Part shown: positions 23,787-31,394 of the stretch, one piece after another | Position numbering within the stretch: position 1 is the first letter of the stretch | Layout: each line of letters starts with the position of its first letter | Assembly: GCA_048939595.1 (NCBI GenBank) | Contig: JBHLPI010000021.1 | Coordinates: 1-31,394 of the forward strand | DNA from: Hermodarchaeum sp048939595 | GTDB taxonomy: Archaea; Asgardarchaeota; Hermodarchaeia; Hermodarchaeales; Hermodarchaeaceae | Direction of reading: 5' to 3' | Length of the DNA: 31,394 nt | Position numbers and translations under genes: made by a program | The notes under the pieces: model-generated | Told to the model about the DNA's origin: nothing | What the model saw: only the letters and a program-made list of their open reading frames with translations | Database searches by the model: none

Positions 23787-24266
23787 ATGCTCGATGAAAA
23801 AGATAAAAAGATCCTACGGGAACTTGAGCGTGATTGCCGGCAACGCACAAACGCCATAGCGAACGCAACTGATATCCCCGTAACCACCGTTCATAATCGT
23901 ATCAAAAAACTCACCAGCTCAGGACACATCAGCTCATTTCGTGCAATCTTGAATCCGGAGAAACTTGACAAACCCCTCGTTTCTTTTGTTTTTGTGTCAA
24001 TTAATCGGAACTCTCTCGAATCCTCTGAACCGAAAAGCGATCGTGAGTTAATCGCAAAGATCGCCTCTCACCCAGCGATTCTTGAAGCCCATACAGTTAC
24101 TGGCGATTGGGACCTCCTACTAAAAATACGGGCTAAGGATATCGGTGAACTTGAAGCGATAATTAATTCCGAGTTACGTGAACCAAAATTAATTGAACGT
24201 GCTCAAACCATCTGTGCTATGGCTGCATACAAAGAATCCACGAATCTCTTATACAATGGCTCTTAA
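23787..24266 (+). CDS. Lrp/AsnC-family transcription regulator
   Basis: 159-residue regulator. The N-terminal helix-turn-helix is clear (MLDEKDKKILRELERD, then a recognition helix in PVTTVHNRIKKL at about 32-43). The C-terminal half has the RAM/AsnC ligand-binding beta-alpha fold, with HTVTGDWDLLLKIRA as the typical G-D-x-D-L core. Such proteins form dimers or octamers and respond to amino acids. The start is ATG 23787, the usual first residue for the family, with AGGGGA upstream; an ATG at 23763 is in frame but has its SD too close. A TTAAATTTAAA stretch at 23592-23602 may be promoter. Amino-acid control of the glutamate genes downstream is possible but unproven. Confidence 0.92.
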   Translation: MLDEKDKKILRELERDCRQRTNAIANATDIPVTTVHNRIKKLTSSGHISSFRAILNPEKLDKPLVSFVFVSINRNSLESSEPKSDRELIAKIASHPAILEAHTVTGDWDLLLKIRAKDIGELEAIINSELREPKLIERAQTICAMAAYKESTNLLYNGS

Positions 24267-24279
24267 TCCTTCATTTATT

Positions 24280-24969
24280 ATGACACACCTTGTTCTAGCT
24301 TCCGACTCACCACGCCGAGTGTCCTTACTAGCAAAGCTTGGTCTCCATTTTGATATAATCGCCCCTCAAATCACCGAGAGGATTCTCACCGCAGGTACAG
24401 ACAATCAAATTGTCCAAACTGTCCGCGATAATGCGCTACAAAAAGCCCTTAGTGCAGTTTCTTTGCTTGAAGCAGGGCTAGTGATTAGCGGTGATACGCT
24501 GGTTATCACCGACAAGAACAAGGTTCTGGGAAAACCAATAACCCCTGATGAGGCATTCTCTATGCTCAACGAGCTTGTTGGTAGAACACACAGGGTTATT
24601 AGCGCCGTTGCCGTCATCGCGGTAGAATCTCAGGAAAGGAAAGTCGGTCATGAGTGGTCGAAGGTGACATTCCGACCAGCTACCGGTGACGAGCTCCAAG
24701 AATACATCTTAACTAACGAGCCAATCGGGAAGGCTGGTGGGTATGCCATCCAAGAGAAAGGCGGCCGCTTCATCGAATCAATCGAAGGGAGCTACACGGC
24801 GGTCATCGGACTTCCTATTGAATTGGTCGTCCAGTTTCTCCAACATTTCGGAGTTCAACCACACTATGACCCCAAGCTGTTTACTCCTCCGAAACAAAAC
24901 TCGATGCAAAGAGATGCGCCACACGAATCGGTTCAGGAATTCGACTCCGAGTCGCAGTATTTTGAATAA
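24280..24969 (+). CDS. maf: Maf-family nucleotide pyrophosphatase
   Basis: About 230 residues. Maf proteins hydrolyse non-canonical or modified NTPs, mainly dTTP/UTP-type or methylated bases, to monophosphates. Visible marks are LASDSPRR near the N-terminus, VISGDTLVI, GKPITPDEA, GRTHRVISAVAV and GGRFIESIEGSYTAVIGLP. The last 35 residues, after the Maf domain, are polar and unlike the family. They lie inside the region that overlaps the DUF99 gene on the other strand. The start ATG 24280 follows the Lrp stop by 13 bases; ATG 24256, overlapping it, is an alternative. It is co-transcribed with the Lrp gene. Confidence 0.9.
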   Translation: MTHLVLASDSPRRVSLLAKLGLHFDIIAPQITERILTAGTDNQIVQTVRDNALQKALSAVSLLEAGLVISGDTLVITDKNKVLGKPITPDEAFSMLNELVGRTHRVISAVAVIAVESQERKVGHEWSKVTFRPATGDELQEYILTNEPIGKAGGYAIQEKGGRFIESIEGSYTAVIGLPIELVVQFLQHFGVQPHYDPKLFTPPKQNSMQRDAPHESVQEFDSESQYFE

Positions 24970-25468
24970 CCTCCACAGCCTGGTCAAACGGGAGTCCTTG
25001 CCACTGCATATACACTGGCCCTCGACCCGGTCGCGATACAACTTCTCGAATTGGACCTGATGCCTCAAGCGATGAAAATCTCTCTTCCCAGCCTGATGGG
25101 TCAATTTGTTGAAGTGCTTTTTTCACCTGCTGCATATTAGGTTTAGAATCTGAAACCGCGATAACTGGTAAATTCGTTCCTTCAAACAACTCTCGCAAAT
25201 TAAGCACATTAACTCCACCAAATATTGTATCACGGGTCATCACTAAGCGTAGTTGTCCATAATGCGGTGAAGCTGTGATCATATTGGTGAGTTGGCTAGT
25301 GACATCTTTACCATCAACACGAATTGGAATTTGAACACAACCCTCCAGATAGTCTCCCCCGCGGAAGATTACCCCAACCAATCTTGTCCAGTCATCCTGA
25401 CCGCGGATAAAACGGGCATCGTCCACTCCCAAAATCCGTATCTCACGCTTGATTTTTCGTAGTTCCAT
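24881..25468 (-). CDS. DUF99 / UPF0215 family protein
   Basis: 195-residue archaeal protein of the DUF99 family, which has a fold related to endonuclease V and is suspected to act on nucleic acid. The family-like features are the N-terminal RILGVDDARF with acidic residues on a strand, VGVIFRGGDYLEG, the central MTRDTIFGGVNVLNL, and VIAVSDSKPN. The start is ATG 25468 with GGGTG about eight bases upstream; a GTG at 25477 is in frame. The gene overlaps the Maf gene tail to tail by 89 bases. The DUF99 side of the overlap encodes its normal-looking C-terminus, IRVAHLFASS. Confidence 0.85.
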   Translation of the reverse strand: MELRKIKREIRILGVDDARFIRGQDDWTRLVGVIFRGGDYLEGCVQIPIRVDGKDVTSQLTNMITASPHYGQLRLVMTRDTIFGGVNVLNLRELFEGTNLPVIAVSDSKPNMQQVKKALQQIDPSGWEERFSSLEASGPIREVVSRPGRGPVYMQWQGLPFDQAVEVIQNTATRSRIPEPIRVAHLFASSFVSEE

Positions 25469-25659
25469 GATACACACCCATTATTGATACCGAGTTCCAC
25501 CTTCTCTCTTTACTTTACTGTTGGCTAAATTTAAAAAATGAAATACTCAAATCTGCGCCGTTTACTATCAGTGAAAACGAATGCATATCGCGATTTGAAA
25601 TTTGAATAGGAAAAGTTATCATAAACAGGTTAGCTTGGAGGGAACCTAATTGTTCATAA

Positions 25660-25929
25660 GTTATCGTTACCCTCTGCTGTGGGATTGGTCTTATAATCGC
25701 TGCTGTAATCACAGCCACTTTCAATGCAAAACTTGGTAGCATCATCACTTTCATCTTCGCAATTCCCGTCTTCCTGCTGTTTTACTGGTCGATGTTCCAA
25801 CCCATATACCCGGTCTTCTTACAGGGTGCAGGGGCTGCTTTCGCTACTGCAGGTGGGACCCTCGTCCTTTTTTCTGTCCTCTTCCCGTACCGACAGCCAA
25901 TTGCAGCGGAGCAGGTCATTAGTCAATGA
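25660..25929 (+). pseudogene. 5'-truncated membrane-protein ORF without a usual start codon
   Basis: From 25660 to the TGA at 25927-25929, one frame encodes a convincing membrane protein: a helix with GIGLIIAAVITATF, a helix with IITFIFAIPVFLLFYW, a third with GAAFATAGGTLVLFSVLF, then a polar tail ending AEQVISQ. An in-frame TAA lies at 25657-25659, and no ATG, GTG or TTG occurs near the front. The first usable ATG is at codon 38 or so, inside the second helix. A gene that lost its start by a small indel or nonsense change is the simplest reading. A rare start codon or a sequencing error are alternatives. The next 280 bases (25930-26212) hold only TATA-like AT-rich sequence (TTTTTAAATT near 26066) and the possible extended start of the next gene. 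Confidence 0.5.
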
Positions 25930-26212
25930 AATTCTGAAACATCGATGTTGTTTTCTGGTTTCTTGGTGTAGCTAATTCCATGGGATACTGAGCGATAGCT
26001 TCTGATTATTCTCACAGAGTAACAGCACCATTTGCCACAAAATCTGGTATTTTTGGTGTCTTGAATTTTTAAATTATCATGAGATTTCAACTCACCACTA
26101 TTAAGTGGTAAAATCCAGAGCAAAAAGTGAAGTATTTTTACGTTTCACGTCAAAAAAGCGAAGACCTAAATATGCCCCGATTCTTCAAGGCGGAAGAGAC
26201 TGGCGAGTTACC

Positions 26213-26785
26213 ATGGGACCTCCAAAGCAATCCGAATTCATTGAAGACACCATTGAAGTACCCGTAAATCGTACACGGAAACTCTCCAACAAGCTCGCAG
26301 CACTTCCCGAATCTGATCTTATCCTCTTACGCCGCATCTACAAGTCTCCCAATGATGCGGAAGCAAAACAAGTCATCTCTTCAGCTCTACTTGATGAGTA
26401 TTCCATTCATGAATTGCGTCTTGCTCTCGCCGTCCTTGATGGCGTCCATAAGCTTCCTCTCAGTGAAAAACCACTAGGATTTGAGCATGCCAAACCTTGG
26501 AAACCCGCGCAAGAGACGACATCTCTTCCCCCCCAACGGTTCTTATCTTCAACCGATGAATCCCCTCCTCTCCCCTCCGCTAAAGCAGCCCATGAAATCA
26601 GTGACATTCTCACAAGCATTCCAATGGACGATTTCCTATGGCTTCTCGATCATTACAATGACCTACAAGATTTACGCTCTCGTTTGATAATTATCAAGAA
26701 CCGACTTTACCGGTATCCATGGGAAGACCTTGCAGCAACCATCGCCGCACTCAGACGCACATTGCCTAAAAATGAATCTGAATAA
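26213..26785 (+). CDS. Repeat protein A: two 52-residue helical repeats
   Basis: 190-residue protein of unknown function. Two copies of a 52-residue helical repeat can be aligned without gaps: residues 24-75 (starts LSNKLAALPESD) and 129-180 (starts ISDILTSIPMDD). They are joined by a 53-residue Pro/Ser-rich linker. Shared positions include Leu5, an acidic pair at 11-12, Leu16, Asp25, Tyr40, an acidic residue at 44, Leu45, Ala50 and Leu52. The neighbouring gene at 26880 encodes a paralogue with the same layout. The start is taken as ATG 26213 with a weak GGCGAG upstream; a GTG at 26105 would add 36 basic residues and cannot be excluded. Soluble; a protein-protein scaffold is possible. Confidence 0.75.
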   Translation: MGPPKQSEFIEDTIEVPVNRTRKLSNKLAALPESDLILLRRIYKSPNDAEAKQVISSALLDEYSIHELRLALAVLDGVHKLPLSEKPLGFEHAKPWKPAQETTSLPPQRFLSSTDESPPLPSAKAAHEISDILTSIPMDDFLWLLDHYNDLQDLRSRLIIIKNRLYRYPWEDLAATIAALRRTLPKNESE

Positions 26786-26879
26786 CTGAAAATCGGTTTT
26801 TCTTAATGGTACGACCCCAACGGGAACAGCTTTATCCGACCATTTCCCTATCCTCGCCTGCGTGTGGAGGGACTCGTTA

Positions 26880-27491
26880 ATGTTTAATAGGAATCGTCCT
26901 CCTTATGTAACTTCCAAACGGGTCAAGGTGTCCCGGGCTAGAATCCTTTCTGATAAATTATCGGTTCTCGGGATTGATGAACTTCGCCTTTTACGTAAGT
27001 TCAGTAAATATCCCAAAGAGCCCGGAATCCAACAGATTTTGGCAAAACCTATAATGGCACACTACACGATACAAGAGCTCCGTGTGGCATTTGCTATGCT
27101 TAGTGGTACTGGTGGTGTTCCCTCACCTGAACCATTATCGGCTCCTGGAACAGTACAACTTGGGCCACATGCCCATGAGCATTCTTCTCTTGCCTCACTT
27201 AGCATGATAGGTAACCAAAATACTCCTCTTCCCTCCCGATATTCCCCAGAAATTGCCAAGACACTTCAAAGCATGTCCGAAGATGAGCTTCTTCATCTGG
27301 CACGAAATGTTGGCAATCCCAGTGATCCACGAAGTCGGTTTCTGATAATTCGCTACCACCTCTATAAATTCCGACCCGAAGATATCGCCTCGACTATGGC
27401 AACTCTTCTGCGCCTTCGCAGACAGGAATCGCGGCCCAGACAAAAACGCCGTCCAGAGCTAAGGTCGGTTTCCTCACCAAGATTTCACTAA
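26880..27491 (+). CDS. Repeat protein B: paralogue with two 52-residue helical repeats
   Basis: 203-residue paralogue of the preceding protein. The repeats lie at residues 23-74 (LSDKLSVLGIDE start) and 125-176 (IAKTLQSMSEDE start), with a 50-residue Pro/Gly/Ser/His linker between. A basic tail follows (PRQKRRPEL). The second repeats of A and B share SRxxIIxxxLYxxxxEDxAxTxAxL, and the first repeats share LLR, IxELR and A-x-x-L. The start is ATG 26880 with GGAGG at 26866-26870, nine bases away; a GTG at 26862 overlaps that site. The basic tail would suit nucleic-acid or membrane-surface contact, but there is no known domain. It is probably co-expressed with protein A, although 94 bases separate them. 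Confidence 0.75.
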   Translation: MFNRNRPPYVTSKRVKVSRARILSDKLSVLGIDELRLLRKFSKYPKEPGIQQILAKPIMAHYTIQELRVAFAMLSGTGGVPSPEPLSAPGTVQLGPHAHEHSSLASLSMIGNQNTPLPSRYSPEIAKTLQSMSEDELLHLARNVGNPSDPRSRFLIIRYHLYKFRPEDIASTMATLLRLRRQESRPRQKRRPELRSVSSPRFH

Positions 27492-27570
27492 TTAGACGCT
27501 CAGAATAAGAAAGCACTTTTAACCCACCATTTTATGAGAGCCACACATCACAACCCCGAGGTGGCATACC

Positions 27571-28833
27571 TTGGAAACCGAACGCTGTGCTGAACCTAAT
27601 CCTTATGAAATTGCCAAACAACAACTCGAAATTGTTGCCAAAAAAATGAACCTTAATCCCGACATCCTTGAACTCCTCAAAAACCCCAAACGTGCCCTTA
27701 TCGTCTCCTTACCTGTCAGAATGGACAATGGGCGTATTAGAGTCTTTGAAGGCATGCGCGTTCAACATTGGGACGCTTTTGGTCCCTTCAAAGGCGGTAT
27801 CCGCTATCACCCACGCGTGTGCCTGGATGAAGTAAAGGCTTTATCCATTTGGATGTCAATTAAGACAGCAGTTGTTGGTGTTCCCTATGGAGGGGCAAAG
27901 GGTGGAATTGTGTGTAACCCGAAGGAAATGAGTGATAATGAATTAGAACACCTCACTCGCCGCTTTACTCACGAAATCTTGGATATTATCGGTCCCTACC
28001 GGGATGTTCCTGCCCCTGACGTGTACACGGGCGAACGCGAAATGGCCTGGATTTATGATACCTATTCAGAAGCTCAAGGGTATGCTGTACCCGAAGTCAT
28101 CACCGGAAAGCCAATTGCTATTGGCGGAAGCCTTGGCCGACGTGAAGCTACAAGCCGTGGCACAGTAATTACTGTCCGAGAAGCCGCCAAACGCCTGAAT
28201 CTCGATCTCAACGGGGCAACCGTGGCGGTTCAAGGATATGGAAACGTTGGCTATAACGCCGCTGTTATCATTGCTGAATATGGAGCCAAAATCGTTGCTG
28301 TCAGTGACTCGCAAGGGGGTATCGTCGATATGAAGGGACTTAGTCCCCAAAAGGTGATGGAACATAAGAAAAAGACGGGTTCCGTTGTTGGCTATTCTGG
28401 CGCAAAGAAACTAACGAACGAAGAGCTTCTTGAACTCGACGTGGATATCCTCATTCCTGCCGCCCTCGAAAACCAGATCCTTGCAGAAAATGCTCCTCGC
28501 ATTAAAGCCAAAATCATCGGAGAAGGTGCGAATGGTCCCACGACTCCTGAAGCGGATGAAATTCTCTACAAGAATGGCGTCTTCGTTGTCCCTGATATCC
28601 TTGCGAATGCTGGCGGAGTCACAGTTAGCTACATGGAATGGGTCCAAAACTTGACCCGGGAATCTTGGACTGAAGATGAAGTGAACACCAAACTCGAACA
28701 ACGCATGGTTCAAGCCTTTGAGGAAGTTTATAAAGTCCATCAAAAAGAAAAGGTGCATATGCGCACCGCAGCCTATATCGTGGCTCTCACACGAATCGCT
28801 GAAGCCATCGAAGCTCGAGGCATCTATCCCTAG
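27571..28833 (+). CDS. gdhA: Glutamate dehydrogenase
   Basis: 420-residue enzyme that interconverts glutamate and 2-oxoglutarate plus ammonia with NAD(P)H, normally a hexamer. It matches Thermococcales GDH along its length: NPYEIAKQQLE at the N-terminus, GPFKGGIRYHP around 71-81 and the catalytic PYGGAKGGI at 105-113 with Lys110. Also present are DVPAPDVYT at 145-153, ITGKPIAIGGSLGR, the dinucleotide motif VQGYGNVG at 220-227, VSDSQGGI and NAGGVTVSYMEWVQN. The start is TTG 27571, preceded by GAGGTGG at about the right distance; the next ATG would remove part of the first helix. The coenzyme preference is not decided. The gene is single and probably monocistronic. Confidence 0.97.
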   Translation: METERCAEPNPYEIAKQQLEIVAKKMNLNPDILELLKNPKRALIVSLPVRMDNGRIRVFEGMRVQHWDAFGPFKGGIRYHPRVCLDEVKALSIWMSIKTAVVGVPYGGAKGGIVCNPKEMSDNELEHLTRRFTHEILDIIGPYRDVPAPDVYTGEREMAWIYDTYSEAQGYAVPEVITGKPIAIGGSLGRREATSRGTVITVREAAKRLNLDLNGATVAVQGYGNVGYNAAVIIAEYGAKIVAVSDSQGGIVDMKGLSPQKVMEHKKKTGSVVGYSGAKKLTNEELLELDVDILIPAALENQILAENAPRIKAKIIGEGANGPTTPEADEILYKNGVFVVPDILANAGGVTVSYMEWVQNLTRESWTEDEVNTKLEQRMVQAFEEVYKVHQKEKVHMRTAAYIVALTRIAEAIEARGIYP

Positions 28834-28946
28834 CCTAGTTCACTCAAAACGGTTCCATAACATAGAAAAGCTGCCCACCCTAATGAACACACCATATAAG
28901 GTCTAAACTGATAAAGCCGAATTTTCCAAGAGTACACAGAAAGCAG

Positions 28947-29636
28947 GTGGACAACGCAGTGCAATTCGAAATCATTCTTTTAACTATCATCTTCTGGTTT
29001 ATCATGATCATTGTCTTCATCGGCGTCTGTATCGGTATCACACGTGACTGCAACAAAATCAGTCAGGAGACTCGTCGTGGACGAACCCGACAATTCACTG
29101 TATCTCCTGGTCGACGTCAGGCTCAACGAAAACGCGAAGCCCACCAAACTCAAACCCGTGTCCAGTACGCTCCCATCCAACTAACGATGTGCCCAGAATG
29201 TGAGGCCACAATTTTAGCAGAAACCACAATTTGCCCGCACTGTAATGCACCCCAACCAGTGTGTATCGTCTGTCAAGCTTCTATAGTTCCCTTGGATTCG
29301 ACACTCAGCTGTCCCCATTGTCGGGGACGTGCCCACCGAATCCACTTTCTCGAATTTATAAAAGTTAAGGGGGTTTGCCCCAGCTGCAACGCCGATTTAG
29401 ATCCCCATGACCTTATTGACGATGCCCAAGAGGAACCCTCAGCAATCAGTGTGGGTCCTCAGCACCTCTGTATTGTCTGTCGAGGCGCAATTGGTTCCCG
29501 TGATTCCACCCTCCAATGCCCCCACTGTGGAGGAAAAGCGCATCGTATTCATTTTCTTGAATTTCTTAAAGTTAAAGGAACCTGTCCTCATTGTCAAGCG
29601 TCCTTGGATCCCCAAGAACTCCTAACAGGGGATTGA
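28947..29636 (+). CDS. Membrane-anchored protein with a zinc ribbon and two RING-like zinc modules
   Basis: 229-residue protein. Residues 8-31 form one transmembrane helix, followed by a basic stretch (GRTRQF, GRRQAQRKREAHQ) that marks the cytoplasmic side. A CPEC/CPHC zinc ribbon lies at 82-99. Two near-identical modules follow, at 106-157 and 175-226. Each has the pattern C-x2-C-x12-C-x2-C-x4-H-x2-H-x10-C-x2-C, with AHRIHFLEF and KVKG in both. The order of ligands and the H..H..F..F...K..CPxC run resemble RING-H2 domains. An E3 ubiquitin-ligase-like or adaptor role is possible, but binding partners are unknown and no ubiquitin, E1 or E2 gene is in the window. The start is GTG 28947; GTG 28959 is an alternative. 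Confidence 0.85.
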   Translation: MDNAVQFEIILLTIIFWFIMIIVFIGVCIGITRDCNKISQETRRGRTRQFTVSPGRRQAQRKREAHQTQTRVQYAPIQLTMCPECEATILAETTICPHCNAPQPVCIVCQASIVPLDSTLSCPHCRGRAHRIHFLEFIKVKGVCPSCNADLDPHDLIDDAQEEPSAISVGPQHLCIVCRGAIGSRDSTLQCPHCGGKAHRIHFLEFLKVKGTCPHCQASLDPQELLTGD

Positions 29637-29696
29637 CATTAGGTAGGTCTTTTGATATGTGATCTTGAAAAAAGAGAGCGGGGCTGAGAATGAATC

Positions 29697-31295
29697 TCAG
29701 CCAAGCATTTGTTCAAAGACGTCCGCTTCAACCTGGTGAGGCATCCGAATACCTGTGACCTCAGCCGCTAGCGGCGTTAAGGCCATCAGATCGTTACGGT
29801 CAATCAGGTCCAGCTTGAACTTCCGCATACCAGCAATAAGCTGTTGAACACCCACTCGGATGCGTTCAAAGTAGGTGTAGACACCAATTGCAGGTTTTGG
29901 AATCTCCTTGTACCGATTGCCAAACTCGTGGTTCAGATCCGCAGAGGCAATGAAGAACTTCTCGGGATCATCACCATAGTCTTCCACGAAACTCTTTGGC
30001 AATTGACCTTTCTTTGCTAATTCCATGAAGAAATCAGACTTCATGGCTGCAGTGAGTGGTGAACGAGCGACAGCAACAGCCTTGAAGAATGGACCACCAC
30101 CGAAGTTGCTCATTGCGATCGCTTTCACGATTTGTGCTTCGTGGATAAAACCACCTGCAATTGAGATATCAGGTACATGTTTGCCTTTCTTCTTCAGGAT
30201 CTGACAACCTTTCAGCACTTGCGCTGCAAGATAGACAGTAGGTGTACTTAGTTCGTTCATATGTGCCATAGGGCTCATACCTGTTCCACCACCAGCACCA
30301 TCAAGGGTGAGCATATCCACCTTGCCTTCACTGGCAACTTTCAGGGCAAAAGCAGTAGCTTCTGGGCGATACGCACCAGTTTTCAGGAAGACTTTTTTCG
30401 CTCCTTGTTCACGGAGCCATTTCAGGTCTTCAATGCAGCTCAGATCTGGCATGCCAACTCGGCTGTGACGCTCAAAGGTTTTAATCGTTCCCGCCTTGAA
30501 GGCTTCTTGAACGACAGGGTCTTCAGGGTCAGGGAGGACCACGTACCCACGACTCTTGAGCTTTTTAGCACGCTCAAGGGTTGGTAGACGCACCTCACCG
30601 CCAATCGACTTGGCTCCCTGCCCCCACTTTCGTTCAATCACATTCACCTCAAGCTTGGAAATCGCATACACGTCAACCCCAAGCCGCTGGTCTTCAACAT
30701 TCGTCTGAACCACGATGTCACCGTGCTTCTCATCCCAGAACTTCCGGTAAGAGTCAATACGGAATTGCAGGTCTGGTGAATGACTCACCTTCCCATTTGT
30801 GATTACACTCTCATTATCCATACCGCAGACATTCTCTCCAACGGTTTGAATTGTTCCTGATAAGGCGGAGCCCATAGAGATGCCTTCCCAGTGATTTCTA
30901 GCTACTGCGGTGGATCCGAGTCCAGCAATGAGCATGGGTAACTTGAGTGGGATTCCACCTACCGAGGTGGAGGCGTCGGCGTTGGGGAATAGTGCTTTGT
31001 CTGAATCGGCTTCGATTCCTTCGGCACCTTGGAGAGCAGCAAGCAGTTGGAAGTTTGACCAGTCAAGCCCAAAGTCCTTGTTGGCGGATGCAGTGCTTTG
31101 CCCGAAATACTCATTTGTAGGGTAAAGAACTTCGTGACCACGGAAAGCGGATTTGCTGATCATGCAAAGTACTTTGCAGTCTCTGATGCAGATGCCGCAC
31201 ATGCCGCTGACGGGATTTGGATCCCGTGTGCGGAGGGCGGTACCATCGGTGGATCGTGCGTTGTTTAATCTATCATCCATCACGATAAACCTCAT
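29697..31295 (-). CDS. FMN-binding glutamate synthase-domain protein
   Basis: 532-residue protein of the glutamate synthase central/FMN-domain family (archaeal-type GltB without the glutaminase domain). The barrel is shown by ADSDKALFPNADAS, IAGLGSTAVARNHWEGI, DMLTLDGAGGGTGMSP around 335, HMNELSTPTVYLAAQVL and SIAGGFIHEAQIVKAIAM. The N-terminal 50 residues hold four Cys in CGICIRDCKVLC (Cys33, 36, 40, 44; C-x2-C-x3-C-x3-C), which looks like an Fe-S site. The usual role is to make glutamate from 2-oxoglutarate with ammonia or with glutamine-derived ammonia and a reductant. The start is ATG 31295, or ATG 31280 with GAGG in front. It lies near gdhA but in the opposite direction. Confidence 0.9.
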   Translation of the reverse strand: MRFIVMDDRLNNARSTDGTALRTRDPNPVSGMCGICIRDCKVLCMISKSAFRGHEVLYPTNEYFGQSTASANKDFGLDWSNFQLLAALQGAEGIEADSDKALFPNADASTSVGGIPLKLPMLIAGLGSTAVARNHWEGISMGSALSGTIQTVGENVCGMDNESVITNGKVSHSPDLQFRIDSYRKFWDEKHGDIVVQTNVEDQRLGVDVYAISKLEVNVIERKWGQGAKSIGGEVRLPTLERAKKLKSRGYVVLPDPEDPVVQEAFKAGTIKTFERHSRVGMPDLSCIEDLKWLREQGAKKVFLKTGAYRPEATAFALKVASEGKVDMLTLDGAGGGTGMSPMAHMNELSTPTVYLAAQVLKGCQILKKKGKHVPDISIAGGFIHEAQIVKAIAMSNFGGGPFFKAVAVARSPLTAAMKSDFFMELAKKGQLPKSFVEDYGDDPEKFFIASADLNHEFGNRYKEIPKPAIGVYTYFERIRVGVQQLIAGMRKFKLDLIDRNDLMALTPLAAEVTGIRMPHQVEADVFEQMLG

Positions 31296-31394
31296 GTTTG
31301 ATTCTGTCGTGGGGTCTTTACAATTGTAAAGGGAATTGCCGTTTGGATGATTTGGTTAAAAAGACTTTGGTTGTATTGTTCTGCTCGTGCTGCA

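Noticed and set aside
24193..24279. Longer start for Maf
   Set aside because: It would overlap the Lrp gene, and the Maf N-terminus should begin just before LASDSPRR.
25515..25754. Minus-strand frame of 79 codons opposite the broken membrane gene
   Set aside because: It mirrors the plus-strand membrane frame, has no ribosome site, and its composition is that of an antisense shadow.
26105..26212. Extended GTG start for repeat protein A
   Set aside because: No ribosome site before GTG 26105, and the paralogue begins close to its first repeat. It is kept as an alternative only.
1..31394. CRISPR arrays, insertion sequences, attachment sites or phage genes
   Set aside because: No regularly spaced direct repeats, transposase, integrase or terminal inverted repeats were seen on either strand.

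Overview
The window reads as archaeal chromosome, most likely from an Asgard-type archaeon. The archaeal signs are an archaeal/eukaryotic-type flap endonuclease (FEN1) with a PCNA-binding tail, an archaeal-type phosphoglycerate kinase relative, a DUF99 protein, a Thermococcales-type sulfhydrogenase (group 3b [NiFe]-hydrogenase) operon, AT-rich TATA-like promoters and a possible leaderless divergent promoter. The Asgard placement is an inference. It rests on a Rab/Ras-like small GTPase and on a membrane-anchored protein with two RING-like zinc modules. Genes are dense, and many starts are GTG or TTG with good Shine-Dalgarno sequences.

Layout. 1-2.5 kb: a broken glycosidase remnant at the left edge, a surface protein with Ig-like domains, and small cupin, Cys-rich and two-helix membrane proteins. 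2.5-5 kb: a drug/metabolite-type transporter followed 7 bases later by a divergent phosphoglycerate kinase-like protein. 5-9.3 kb: a secreted M6 metalloprotease, a small GTPase, a ModE-type regulator and a kinase-fold protein. 9.4-10.5 kb: two tandem copies of a small membrane-protein gene, each with the same TATA element, a 5' hairpin leader and its own hairpin terminator. 10.6-13.4 kb: FEN1 and an orphan coiled-coil protein. 13.4-18.8 kb: a CoA-disulfide-reductase-type flavoenzyme facing the four-gene hydBGDA hydrogenase operon. 19-25.5 kb: a long TrmB-like regulator, an M20 peptidase relative that has lost metal ligands and is coupled to a CinA-like gene, a small acidic protein, an Lrp/AsnC regulator, Maf and DUF99. 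25.5-31.4 kb: a broken membrane gene, two paralogous genes each carrying two copies of a 52-residue helical repeat, glutamate dehydrogenase, the RING-like protein and a glutamate synthase FMN-domain protein.

How the genes fit together. The hydrogenase and flavoenzyme suggest NAD(P)H/H2/sulfur redox balancing. Glutamate dehydrogenase and the glutamate synthase domain protein form an ammonia/glutamate node. The least explained parts are the twin leader-regulated membrane genes, the 52-residue repeat family, the RING-like protein, the altered PGK and the ligand-poor M20 protein. No tRNA, rRNA, CRISPR array, insertion sequence or phage gene was recognised. All homology statements come from reading motifs; no database search was run.
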